Origin: Niveispirillum fermenti
GTDB taxonomy: Bacteria; Pseudomonadota; Alphaproteobacteria; Azospirillales; Azospirillaceae
Length of the DNA stretch: 64,000 nt
Direction of reading: 5' to 3'
NCBI RefSeq assembly: GCF_048066175.1
Contig: NZ_JBLTXA010000009.1
Coordinates: forward strand, 1 to 64,000
Program-made: the position numbers and the translations under genes
In this document: piece by piece, positions 25,630 through 36,176 of the stretch
Layout of the letters: each line of letters starts with the position of its first letter
How positions within the stretch are numbered: the first letter of the stretch is position 1
Notes under the pieces: model-generated
What the model saw: the letters and a program-made list of their open reading frames with translations, nothing else
What the model was told of the DNA's origin: nothing
Databases searched by the model: none

Positions 25630-27599
25630 GCGGCGATGATCTTGTCGAAGCGATCTTCACTGCCTGGCGGGCGGGCCGGATTGAGGAGATCGTTGGCCTT
25701 TTCACGCCGGACGCCGTCTGGCATTTCTCCGCTGCCACCAAGCCGCCGGCCATCGGTCACGCTGCCATCCGCGATTTCCTTCTCCGCTATTCCGGCATGA
25801 GCCGGGAGAACCGCCTGCGCCTGTTACGCCAGGTGCGACAGGGGGATACGATCTTTTTCGAGGCGGTGGAGGATTTCACCACCGTCCAGGGACGTGACGT
25901 GAAGGTTCCTTATGCGGGCTGCATCACGCTGCGCGACGGGCTGATCGCGGATTGGCGCGACTATTTCGACCGGGGCCTGATCGATGGGCAGATCCAGGGC
26001 ACGGCCGTCCTGCCCGATTATGCGATGCCGTTGCTGGACGATACCTTCCCCGTCCCGGCCCCTTCCCCCCTCCCCCCCGTGGAAGGTGGACGGGTCGGCG
26101 ACATCATCCTGACGGCCCTGGCCCGCTTTGGTGACCGGATTGCCTTCATCGACGGGGACCGGCAGGTCAGCTATGGCAGCCTGGGCCGGCGGATCGCCCA
26201 GGCGCTGGCGGCCTTCACCCGGCTGGGGCTTGAGCCCGGCGATACGGTCGCCCAGATATCGGCCAACAGTCCCGACATGTATGCGGTCATGGCTGCCGCC
26301 TATATCGGTGGCTACCGCTCGCTGACCCTGCATCCACTGGCCGGGCGCGATGACCAGCAATTCATCCTGGCCGATGCCGGGGCCGGCATCCTGATTGCGG
26401 ATGCGGCACATGCGGCCCGCGCGCGCGAACTGTCGGTTACCGGCTTGCGGCTGCTGGGCCATGAGGCGGCGGGCGGGCTGGATGGTTTCTGGATGCCGGA
26501 CGATGGGAATACCGCCCTGCCCGCCCAGGCAAAGGGTGGGGCGGAAACCATCGTGCGACTGGCCTATACGGGCGGGACGACGGGCCGGCCCAAGGGTGTG
26601 ATGCTGTCCAACCGGGCGTTGGTCGCCAACACCATGATGGCGCTGGCCGGCATCCCCTGGCCGTCGGACGATATCCGCTTCCTCTGTCCGGCTCCCCTTT
26701 CGCATGGGGCCGGTTCCCTTATTCTGCCGACGCTGGCACGGGGGGGGACGATCATTCTGCAGCAGGGGTTCGAGCCGGAGCGGTTCTGCGCGGCCCTGGA
26801 ACGGTACAGGGCGAATGTCACCTGGCTGGTCCCGACCATGATCATCGGCCTGCTGGACGATGCCGTCGCCGCATGCCGCGATTTTTCCAGCCTGCGAACC
26901 CTGGTCTGGTCGGGCGCGCCCATGGCGCCGGACCGCGTCCGCCAGGCGATCGATCGGTTCGGGCCGGTCCTGGTGCAATGCTATGGCCAGACAGAGGCGC
27001 CGAACACGGTTCTAACCCTGGCGGGCACCGATCAGGCACGCAAGCCCATGGCGGCCGGCCGGCCCTTCCCCGGCCTGGAAGTGGCGCTGCTGGACGAGGA
27101 TGGACAGCCCGTTCCCGCCGGCACTGCGGGGGAGATCTGCGTCAGGGGCCCCTTGGTGATGAGCGGTTACTGGCGGATGCCGGATGCCACGCGGGACGCT
27201 TTCGCCCATGGCTGGCTGCATACGGGTGACATCGGCCGGATCGACGCCGATGGTGACTGGCACGTCATCGACCGCAAGAAGGAAATGGTCATTTCCGGCG
27301 GTTTCAATGTGTTCCCGCGGGAGGTGGAGGACGTGCTGACCGCCCAGCCCGGCGTCGCCGCGGCCTGCGTCTTCGGCGTGCCGCATGACAAATGGGGGGA
27401 AGCGGTGGTGGCCCTGGTTGTGCCCGCCCCCGGTGCCAGCCCGGTGGCAGACGACCTGATCCGGGCTGTCCGGGATGCCAAGGGGCCGGTGCAGGCGCCC
27501 AAGCTGATCGAGTTTTCAGCTTCCATCCCCCAGACGGGGTTGGGCAAGCCGGACCGGAAGGCCCTGCGGCTGGCCTTCGCCGACAGGATGCGGGCATAG
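25626..27599 (+). CDS. Fusion: NTF2-like (limonene-epoxide-hydrolase-like) domain + acyl-CoA ligase
   Basis: This 657-residue protein has two parts. Residues 1-about 130 form an NTF2/SnoaL-like domain ending in GLIADWRDYFDRG, closely resembling limonene-1,2-epoxide hydrolase, whose WRDYFD aspartate is catalytic. The Arg and first Asp of that enzyme's triad appear replaced in FEAVEDF. After a Pro-rich linker (VPAPSPLPPVEG), residues about 150-657 are an ANL ligase with YTGGTTGRPKG, CYGQTEAPN, TGDIGRIDADG, RKKEMVISGGFNVFPRE and the terminal lysine in TGLGKPDRK. One continuous frame without a stop supports a real fusion. The N-terminal domain may bind, isomerise or hydrate the substrate before CoA activation. 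It is coupled to the SDR by ATGA. Confidence 0.85.
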   Translation: MSGDDLVEAIFTAWRAGRIEEIVGLFTPDAVWHFSAATKPPAIGHAAIRDFLLRYSGMSRENRLRLLRQVRQGDTIFFEAVEDFTTVQGRDVKVPYAGCITLRDGLIADWRDYFDRGLIDGQIQGTAVLPDYAMPLLDDTFPVPAPSPLPPVEGGRVGDIILTALARFGDRIAFIDGDRQVSYGSLGRRIAQALAAFTRLGLEPGDTVAQISANSPDMYAVMAAAYIGGYRSLTLHPLAGRDDQQFILADAGAGILIADAAHAARARELSVTGLRLLGHEAAGGLDGFWMPDDGNTALPAQAKGGAETIVRLAYTGGTTGRPKGVMLSNRALVANTMMALAGIPWPSDDIRFLCPAPLSHGAGSLILPTLARGGTIILQQGFEPERFCAALERYRANVTWLVPTMIIGLLDDAVAACRDFSSLRTLVWSGAPMAPDRVRQAIDRFGPVLVQCYGQTEAPNTVLTLAGTDQARKPMAAGRPFPGLEVALLDEDGQPVPAGTAGEICVRGPLVMSGYWRMPDATRDAFAHGWLHTGDIGRIDADGDWHVIDRKKEMVISGGFNVFPREVEDVLTAQPGVAAACVFGVPHDKWGEAVVALVVPAPGASPVADDLIRAVRDAKGPVQAPKLIEFSASIPQTGLGKPDRKALRLAFADRMRA

Positions 27600-27608
27600 G
27601 GCCCCCGG

Positions 27609-27626
27609 GGGGCGGCAGCCCCGTTT
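27609..27626 (+). terminator. Hairpin terminator after the fusion gene
   Basis: GGGGC and GCCCC flank GGCA, followed by GTTT, ten bases after the ligase stop. The stem is short but GC-only. The rest of 27600-27811 shows no gene and should contain the promoter of the HxlR-like gene. Confidence 0.4.
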
Positions 27627-27811
27627 CCCGCTTGCTACCGCTTGTCGTGACCTTGCACTCTTTACCTTGGGAAGGATCGACAGCGGGCCGGGGCACATGA
27701 TATGGCCTGCCGTCAGTATCCGGAGTGTTACCGCTCCGGACCGGGAAGATGGATAGACGATGTTCCGGGCGGTCGCCGTGGTCTCGCCAGACCGCCCGAA
27801 AGGGAGCCGTT

Positions 27812-28759
27812 GTGACAGGTGATGTGTCGAGCAGGGCACTGGTGACCGGCAATCCGGTCGCACTTGCGCATGCCGTTTTCGGCGATGCGTGGAGCCAGCT
27901 TATCCTGCGCGAAGCTTTTTTCGGTGTCCGACGCTTTAACGAGTGGAGCGAGAGCCTGCGCGTTCCGCGCAGTGTGCTGTCGCAACGGCTGACCCACCTG
28001 TGCGAGGTGGGGATCATGGCATCCGTCGTTCCGCCCGGTCGCAAGCGGGCGGAATATGTCCTGACCCCCATGGGTCTGGACCTGTTCGGCGCAGCACTCA
28101 TCCAGGGCCAGTGGGAACGCAAGTTCGCGCCCTCGGCCATGCAGGAGCGCTATTCCCTCACCTTCTTCAATGCCCTGACCGGCAATGTGGTCGAACCGGT
28201 CGTGCTGGACCGGGAACAGGGCAACCCGATCGGCATCGATGATGTCATCTATGCCATCGGCCCCGGCCTCGTGGAGCGGCCCCCACCTCCCCTGCGGCGT
28301 GCGGCGGTGGCCCGTGTGCAACTCGAACGCCCGATGATCGAGCGGTCGGTGACCATCGTCGGCGATTACTGGACCTGGTCCATCGTGGCCTGTGCCTTCC
28401 TGCGATTCCGGCGGTTCGATGCATTGCTGGAGGCCACGGGCATGGCGCCCAACATGCTTTCCGACCGTTTGGGCCGTCTGGTGGATTTCGGCCTGCTGCG
28501 GAAAAGCCAGTACCAGTCAAGCCCGGCACGCCACGAGTATCGGCTGACCGATGTGGGGCTGGCGCTGCATCCGCTCGTACTGGCCATCCATGGCTGGAGC
28601 GAGCGCTGGCTGTGCAATTTCGACGACCCGCCCGTGCGGCTGATCCGGCGCAGCACGGGGGAGCGGATCACCCCCGTGGTCTGTGACCGGACCACAGGCA
28701 AGGTCATCAGCGCGAAAAAGACGGGCTGGCGGATGGAAGCACCGGTCCGCGTGCGGTGA
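27812..28759 (+). CDS. Regulator with two HxlR-type winged-helix domains
   Basis: This 315-residue protein contains two MarR/HxlR-like units. The first has GDAWSQLILREAFFGVRRF, PRSVLSQRLTHL and YVLTPMGLDL. The second has GDYWTWSIVACAFLRFRRF, APNMLSDRLGRL and YRLTDVGLAL. Each is followed by a short segment with TGNVVEPVV or TGERITPVV. HxlR proteins are normally about 110-residue dimers, so this chain would be a built-in pseudo-dimer with two different recognition helices. A GTG at 27812 with AAAGGGAG upstream is chosen; in-frame ATGs upstream lack a good site. It probably senses an intermediate of the adjacent catabolic genes. Confidence 0.85.
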   Translation: MTGDVSSRALVTGNPVALAHAVFGDAWSQLILREAFFGVRRFNEWSESLRVPRSVLSQRLTHLCEVGIMASVVPPGRKRAEYVLTPMGLDLFGAALIQGQWERKFAPSAMQERYSLTFFNALTGNVVEPVVLDREQGNPIGIDDVIYAIGPGLVERPPPPLRRAAVARVQLERPMIERSVTIVGDYWTWSIVACAFLRFRRFDALLEATGMAPNMLSDRLGRLVDFGLLRKSQYQSSPARHEYRLTDVGLALHPLVLAIHGWSERWLCNFDDPPVRLIRRSTGERITPVVCDRTTGKVISAKKTGWRMEAPVRVR

Positions 28760-28775
28760 GCCCATCGCGGGCCCG

Positions 28776-29072
28776 TCATCCCTGCGCGCGTTTCCGGCGC
28801 GTTTCCCAGCCCTTCCGGGCCGCGGCGGACCGTTTCTCGTGGCTTTGGCTGGACCCGCCGCGACGACCGCCTTTCCGGGAGGATTCATGGGTGTCCGGAT
28901 GGCCGCGGCCTGAGCCGGACTTGTTGCCGCCGCCGGATTCCTTGTTCACCGTGGCCCAGGCCCGCCGCTCGGCCTCCTCATGGCTGACGCCGCGTTCCTC
29001 ATAGCTTTCCGCTATATGGTCGGCCTTGCGCTTCTGCTTGTCCGTATAGCTGGATTTGTCGCCGCGGGGCAT
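28776..29072 (-). CDS. Small basic KGG-type protein (often called plasmid stabilisation protein)
   Basis: This 98-residue, highly charged protein begins PRGDKSSYTDKQKRKADHI, contains an EERGVSHEEAERRAWATVN helix and a Gly/Ser/Lys-rich tail with RKGGRRGG. Such proteins are common on alphaproteobacterial chromosomes, carry the automated name plasmid stabilisation protein and lack a proven function. They resemble small stress-induced KGG proteins. The ATG at 29072 has GGAGGATGCA upstream. There is no partner toxin or antitoxin next to it, so a toxin-antitoxin role is unsupported. The 206 bases upstream to 29278 hold nothing I recognise. Confidence 0.7.
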   Translation of the reverse strand: MPRGDKSSYTDKQKRKADHIAESYEERGVSHEEAERRAWATVNKESGGGNKSGSGRGHPDTHESSRKGGRRGGSSQSHEKRSAAARKGWETRRKRAQG

Positions 29073-29278
29073 TGCATCCTCCGTCGCTGGCTGTATGGAA
29101 CGCAGGCAGCCAGGCAAACCCTTTCACGCCTGCGCATGCCCTTGAACGCCAACCGGACGCCATTGTTCCCCAGCCGCGTCCCCGGGCAGCGGCTGTCCTG
29201 AAAGGTTGCCCGTCCGTTGGCAGGGCATCGGCACCCGCCGCCTCTGCCGCCATGATTGATCATCATCCCGCCCCCTGA

Positions 29279-29605
29279 TCAGAACGGTGCGGTCGCCGTG
29301 AACCAGACACGCGGGTCGGACGTGCTGCCGTCCGGGTTCAGCCGCAACGCAAGCCCGCCATCCAGCACATAGCCGGCATCGATGACGCCGAACAGGTCCA
29401 GCCCACGGGCCATTCCCTCCGTGACGGGGCGGTGCAGTTCAAGGTTGGCCGGGAGCCTGCTGTCGCCCGATCCCTCGCTGACGGGATCGGCAGGCACGCC
29501 CGCGGGACCGCCGAGGGGGAATTGTTCCGAACTGTCCAGGTTTGTGCTGCTCCATTGCCCTGCCAGGGCACCGCGCAGGAAGAAGTGCCTGATCACGCCG
29601 TATTT
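29279..29605 (-). pseudogene. Remnant of a TpsB (ShlB/FhaC-type) two-partner secretion transporter
   Basis: The frame reads FLRGALAGQWSSTNLDSSEQ, then FPLGGPAGV, SEGSGDSRLPANLELHRPV, DLFGVIDAGYV and a C-terminus in WFTATAPF. This order matches the last hundred or so residues of TpsB outer-membrane transporters. The essential VRGY motif after GGP.G is changed to VPAD, and the POTRA domains and most of the barrel are absent. Nothing upstream encodes the missing 400 or more residues, and no exoprotein partner (TpsA) is near. I read it as a decayed 3' fragment left by a deletion. Confidence 0.7.
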
Positions 29606-29690
29606 GGGCCGACAATTTGGTGAAATCGCCATCGGTGTGGGCCGTCGCCGCGTCGATGGCGGCATCCTGTCGGCTGCTGTACGCGCCTTT

Positions 29691-30881
29691 TCAACGTGTC
29701 ATCGCCCGCCGGGCGAGGGCCCGATCAGGCTTACCCGGCAGCCCCAATGTCCGTTCCACCAGTCCTTCCAGGATCGCGGTGGTGGCCAGAAGCTGGTCCA
29801 GGGGCACGAACTCGTTCGCACGATGTCCCTGCCAGCCGGCGCCAGGGCCGAAATTCACGATCTCGATCCCGTCATCGGCGAAATAGCGGCCGTCGCTTGC
29901 CCCCGTATCCGGCAGGAAACGGGCCGGGGTTCCCGTCACCGCAGCGATGGATGCGCACAGGGCCGTGACCAGCGGCCCGTCATGCGGCGCGCGAAAGCCG
30001 TTGGTGCCCGTCAGCAGCCGGCAGGACAGGTTATCCGCCTCCGGATGGGCCTTGACCAGTGCTTCGATCTCCGCGAAGGCGGTTTCCACCTTCTCTTCCG
30101 GCAGCAGACGGCGATCGATTTCCACCCGCGCGGCACCGGGGACGACGTTGGTATTCTCGCCACCGCGGAAAAGACCGACATTCAGGGTCGATCGCTGCTC
30201 CCCCGATACTCGTGCCCGGAGCCGGCCCGTCATCTCGGCATCGACATGGGTGACAAGCCGCATCAGGCGCAGGATGGCGTTGTCGCCTTCCTGCGGGTTG
30301 CCCGCATGGGCTGACCGACCGCGCGCGGACAGTTCCACCCACATCACCCCGCGTTCGGCCGTGATCAACTGGTTTTCCGTCTGCGTGCCCACGACCAGCA
30401 TGTCGGGCTTCACGACCCCGCTTTCGCGCAGATAGCGGGCGCCGTCGGGCCCCAGATTCTCCTCATCCCCGCAAAAGGTGAAGACCAGACGGCCCCGCGC
30501 CGGTCCCCCACGGCGTGCGACCTCATCGGCCAGCCAGAGCTGGGCCGCCATGGACCCCTTGCAATTGCCCGCACCCAGCCCGTGGACACGGCCGTCGATG
30601 ATCGTGGCGGCCAGGGGGTCGGTCTGCCAGGCCGACCGCTCCCCGATGCCCACGGTATCGGCATGGGCGTTGAACATCAGGCAGGGGCCGGGCGCGGGCC
30701 CATCCCATTCCGCCACGACATTCGCAATCTCCGGCCGGTCACGGTGCAGGACCTGCACACGGTAGCCCGCCTTCTCCAGCCGGTCGGCGGCATAGGCCGC
30801 GATGGCGACCGTGTCGCCCGGTGGAAAGGCGGACGGAATGGCGATCAGGTCTGACAGGATGGACAGGACGGGATGGGTCAT
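29691..30881 (-). CDS. M20-family metallo-hydrolase (ArgE/DapE-like)
   Basis: This 396-residue amidohydrolase/peptidase has the M20 metal-site order: FNAHADTVG (HxD), GLGAGNCKGSM, FCGDEENLG (EE), a lid domain with RSAHAGNPQEGDN, SDGRYF, and a late His in WQGHRANEF. In the second motif the bridging Asp of the common DMKGG is Asn (NCKG). The start at 30881 has CAGGAG upstream. It probably hydrolyses an N-acyl or N-carbamoyl amino acid. It follows the allantoate amidohydrolase-like gene by 45 bases on the same strand, suggesting a shared role in ureide or amino-acid-derivative breakdown. Confidence 0.85.
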   Translation of the reverse strand: MTHPVLSILSDLIAIPSAFPPGDTVAIAAYAADRLEKAGYRVQVLHRDRPEIANVVAEWDGPAPGPCLMFNAHADTVGIGERSAWQTDPLAATIIDGRVHGLGAGNCKGSMAAQLWLADEVARRGGPARGRLVFTFCGDEENLGPDGARYLRESGVVKPDMLVVGTQTENQLITAERGVMWVELSARGRSAHAGNPQEGDNAILRLMRLVTHVDAEMTGRLRARVSGEQRSTLNVGLFRGGENTNVVPGAARVEIDRRLLPEEKVETAFAEIEALVKAHPEADNLSCRLLTGTNGFRAPHDGPLVTALCASIAAVTGTPARFLPDTGASDGRYFADDGIEIVNFGPGAGWQGHRANEFVPLDQLLATTAILEGLVERTLGLPGKPDRALARRAMTR

Positions 30882-30926
30882 GGGCTCCTGGCGGGCGGAT
30901 GGGGTCGGTTGCAAGGGTCGCTCGGC

Positions 30927-32189
30927 CTATCGGGCCAGCCGGTACAATGTCTCCGCCAGCACCGCGGCACCGGCATGGCAATGGCCGGGGGAGGCATATT
31001 CCACCTCGTTATGGCTGATCCCGTCACGGCAGGGGATGAAGATCATGCCGGTGGGGCAGCGCGGCGCCATGAACTTGGCATCGTGGTTGGCGCCCGATGG
31101 CATGTCCATATGGCTGTAGCCAAGGCCGACGGCCGCCGCGCGCACGGCATCGATGACGGCAGGATCGAAATCGACAGGGGACGTGGTGGATGTCTCCTTC
31201 ACCGCCACGGTGCAGGGGGCGGCCAGTGCCTGGATCAGTGGCGTGATCGCGTCGCCACGCGCCTTCACCATCGCGGCGTCGGGATGGCGGAAATCGATGG
31301 TGAAGATCACCTTGCCAGGCACCGTGTTGGGGGAACCGGGCAGCACCTCGAACCGGCCGAAGGTGCAGCGGACGATGTCATCTGGATCGGCCATCAGGTC
31401 GTTCAGGGCCGACACCATGCGCAGGGCCGCCTGAAATGCATCCTTGCGGGCGCCGTGCGGGGTGGTGCCGGCATGGGCCTCCTGCCCTGTCACCTCCACC
31501 TGGAACCAGCGGCTTCCCTGGATGCCGGATACGACGCCGATGGTCCGGTCCTCCGCCTCCAGACGCGGCCCCTGCTCGATATGCGCCTCCACATAGGCGG
31601 CGGCGGGTCCGCCGAACGGGCGGACGGGCATGGCGGGGGCCAGCGCCAGGGTCTGCGCCAGCGCGTCGCGCACGGTTACGCCCTGCGGATCGGTGCAGCC
31701 CAGCACCATCTCCAGGTCCATCTTGCCGGCGAACAGCGCCGATCCCATGCAATAGGGCTGGAAGCGGGACCCTTCCTCGTTGGTCCAGGCCACGACCTCG
31801 ACCGGATGCCGCGTGGGCAGGCCCGCATCCTCCAGCGCCTCCAGCACCTCGAACCCGGCCAGAACACCATAAACACCATCGTAGCGGCCCCCGGTGGGCT
31901 GGCTGTCCAGATGGCTGCCCGTCATCACGGGCGCCAGCGCCGGATCGCTGCCGGCGCGGCGGACGTAAAGATTGCCGATCCCATCGGTTTCCACCGAAAA
32001 GCCGCGCGCGGCCGCCCAGGAGGCCAGCAGGGCACGGGCCAGCCCGTCTTCCCGCGACAGGGCCGGCCGGTTGACGCCACCCTTCACCGTCGCCCCGATC
32101 CGCCCCATATCCGCCAGACGTTGCGCCAGCCTTTCCTGGCGGACATGGCCGGCGATAGTGCCGAAGGCGGGGGCGGCGAGCATGGTCAT
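30927..32189 (-). CDS. Zn-dependent allantoate/N-carbamoyl-L-amino-acid amidohydrolase
   Basis: This 420-residue M20-type amidase of the AllC/HyuC/beta-ureidopropionase family has GSHLDSQPTGGRYDGVYGVLA (first metal ligands), WTNEEGSRFQP (EE), an IEQGPRLE dimerisation/active-site segment, GSRWFQVEVTGQEAHAGTTP in the lid and SGANHDAKF near the end. It hydrolyses the carbamoyl group of allantoate, ureidoglycine-type or N-carbamoyl amino acid substrates. Divergent xdhABC genes begin 160 bases away, so purine catabolism (xanthine to ureides) is the natural context. Two start codons, 32189 and 32183, lie close together after AGGGAA. Confidence 0.87.
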   Translation of the reverse strand: MTMLAAPAFGTIAGHVRQERLAQRLADMGRIGATVKGGVNRPALSREDGLARALLASWAAARGFSVETDGIGNLYVRRAGSDPALAPVMTGSHLDSQPTGGRYDGVYGVLAGFEVLEALEDAGLPTRHPVEVVAWTNEEGSRFQPYCMGSALFAGKMDLEMVLGCTDPQGVTVRDALAQTLALAPAMPVRPFGGPAAAYVEAHIEQGPRLEAEDRTIGVVSGIQGSRWFQVEVTGQEAHAGTTPHGARKDAFQAALRMVSALNDLMADPDDIVRCTFGRFEVLPGSPNTVPGKVIFTIDFRHPDAAMVKARGDAITPLIQALAAPCTVAVKETSTTSPVDFDPAVIDAVRAAAVGLGYSHMDMPSGANHDAKFMAPRCPTGMIFIPCRDGISHNEVEYASPGHCHAGAAVLAETLYRLAR

Positions 32190-32293
32190 GCTGGTGTTCC
32201 CTGGTGGTGGGTGCCGGGGCCTGCGGTACTGCGTCGGCGGATGCCTGCTGCCCCGCTAAAATGTTGCACTGCGTCAAACTTCTGTAAAGCGGC

Positions 32294-32325
32294 TTGACAG
32301 GCGGCAATTCCTGATTTGCGATACT
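32294..32325 (+). promoter_or_regulatory. Candidate xdh promoter elements
   Basis: A perfect -35 hexamer TTGACA (32294-32299) precedes GATACT (32320-32325), but the spacer of 20 bases is too long for efficient sigma-70 use without an activator. It lies in the 160-base divergent gap just before xdhA. Confidence 0.35.
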
Positions 32326-32349
32326 GTCTTTGGGAACGAATGGAACACC

Positions 32350-33848
<1,499 letters not shown>

Positions 33849-33852
<4 letters not shown>

Positions 33853-36176
33853 GCCGCCCTCCGCCCCCCACCACCGCTGTCCCCTTCCCCGCCGTCCATC
33901 GGGAGATCATGCACGACAGCGCCCACCTGCATGTCACAGGGGCCGCGCGCTATACCGATGACATGCCGGATCCCGCCGGCCTGCTGCATGTGGCCATCGG
34001 GCAGAGTGCCAAGGCCCATGCCCGCATCCTGTCGATGAACCTTTCGGCCGTCTCCGCCTTTCCCGGCGTGGTCGCGGTGCTGACGGCGCGGGACGTGCCG
34101 GGCCGGAACGATGTCGGTCCCGTCCTGCCGGATGATCCGATCTTCGCCGAGGGGCTGGTTGAATATGTCGGACAGAGCCTGTTCGCCGTGGCGGCGGAAA
34201 CCCGACAGGCCGCCCGTGCCGCCGCCCGTCTGGCCCGCGTCGTCTACGAGGAACGGCCGGCCCTGGTGACCATCGCCGACGCGCGCAAGGCAGACAGCCA
34301 TGTCCTGCCTCCGCGGCGGCTGGAACGCGGCGACCCGGACGGGGCCATCACGGGTGCGCCGCATCGCCTGGCGGGCCGGCTGGCCATGGGCGGGCAGGAT
34401 CATTTCTATCTGGAGGGCCAGGTCTCGCTGGCGACACCGGGAGAGGATGGCGACATGCACATCCTCTGTTCCACCCAGCACCCGTCGGAGGTGCAGCATC
34501 TGGTGGCCCGCGCACTCGGCCGGCCGGACCATGCCGTGACCGTGGAGGTCCGGCGCATGGGCGGCGGCTTCGGTGGCAAGGAGACGCAGGCCAGCCTGTT
34601 CGCCGCCGTCGCGGCACTTGTCGCCGACCGCACGGGCCGGGCCGCCAAGCTGCGCCTTGATCGCGACGACGACATGGTCATGACCGGCAAGCGGCATGAT
34701 TTCGAGGTGGGATACCAGGTCGGCTTCGATGATGCCGGCCGCATCCTGGGCCTGGACATCACGCTGGAAAGCCGGTGCGGCATGTCGGCCGACCTGTCGG
34801 GCGCCATCAACGACCGTGCCATGTTTCATTGCGACAATTGTTATTTCCTGCCTGCGGTTCGCATCACATCCTATCGCTACAAGACCCATACCGTGTCCAA
34901 CACGGCCTTTCGCGGGTTTGGCGGGCCACAGGGCATGCTGGCCATCGAACAGGTGATCGACGATGTGGCCCGCCATCTGGGGCGTGACCCGCTGACCGTC
35001 CGCTGGGCCAATTTCTATGGCGGGCCGGGACGGGACCTCACCCCCTATGGCATGCAGGTGACGGACTTCATCGCGCCGGACATCATCGACCGGTTGGAGG
35101 CATCCAGCCGTTACCGGGAGCGGCGGGCGGCCATCGCCGCCTTCAACGCGGCCAGCCCGGTGCTGAAGCGCGGCATTGCGCTGACCCCCGTGAAATTCGG
35201 CATTTCCTTCACCACCAGCTTCCTGAACCAGGCGGGCGCACTGGTGCATCTCTATGCCGATGGTTCCGTCATGCTGAACCATGGCGGTACGGAGATGGGC
35301 CAGGGGCTGTTCACGAAGGTGGCGCAGGTGGTGGCCGATGTCTTCGGCATCGGGCTGAAAGGGGTCAGGATCACCGCCACCCGCACCGACAAGGTACCCA
35401 ACACATCCGCCACCGCCGCGTCTGCCGGTGCCGACATGAACGGCATGGCCGCCTTCAATGCCGCCCGCACCATCCGCGACCGGCTGGCCGCGTTCCTGGC
35501 ATCCCGCTGGGAGGTGGCGGTGGAAGACCTGTGCTTCGCCGATGACCGTGTAACAGCAGGTGACAGGACCATGGATTTCGCCGATCTGGCGCGGCAGGCC
35601 TATCTGGCCCGCCTCTCCCTGTCGGCCACGGGCTTCTATGCGACACCGAAGATCGAGGTGGACAAGGAAACCCTGATCGGGCGCCCCTTCTACTATTTCG
35701 CCTATGGTGCCGCCGTGTCGGAAGTGGTGATCGACACCACCACGGGAGAGAACAAGCTGCTGGCCGTGGACATCCTGCATGATTGCGGTACATCGCTCAA
35801 CCCGGCGCTGGATCGCGGGCAGGTGGAGGGCGGGTTCATCCAGGGCATGGGCTGGCTGACCATGGAGGAACTGGTATTCGACGCCCAGGGCCACTTGCGC
35901 ACCCATGCGCCCAGCACCTACAAGATCCCCGGCTGCGGCGATGTGCCGGCGCATTTCAGGGTGGAATTGATCAACCGGCCCAACCCGGAAGAAACGATCC
36001 ACAGGTCGAAGGCCGTTGGTGAGCCCCCTCTCATGCTGGCCATCTCCACCTTCCAGGCCATCCGGGATGCCGTCGCGGCGGCGGGGGGCGGCGGCCCGGT
36101 GATGCTTGATGCGCCGGCCACGCCGGAACGCATCCTGATGGCTGTGCAGGCACGCCGGAACCCGGGGGCGCCATGA
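33849..36176 (+). CDS. xdhB: Xanthine dehydrogenase molybdenum-binding large subunit
   Basis: This 775-residue subunit hydroxylates hypoxanthine/xanthine to urate. Molybdopterin contacts include GGGFGGKE, FRGFGGPQG, GTEMGQGL and the catalytic Glu in KAVGEPPLML near the C-terminus. It starts within the xdhA stop (ATGA) and its stop overlaps xdhC in the same way, so the three genes are translationally coupled. Confidence 0.95.

Noticed and set aside
28776..29072. Toxin-antitoxin or plasmid maintenance module
   Set aside because: Only a single small basic protein is present; no partner gene, replication or partition gene lies nearby.
29382..30314. 310-codon plus-strand frame across the TpsB remnant and M20 gene
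   Set aside because: It is antisense to a motif-complete M20 hydrolase and has no matching motifs.
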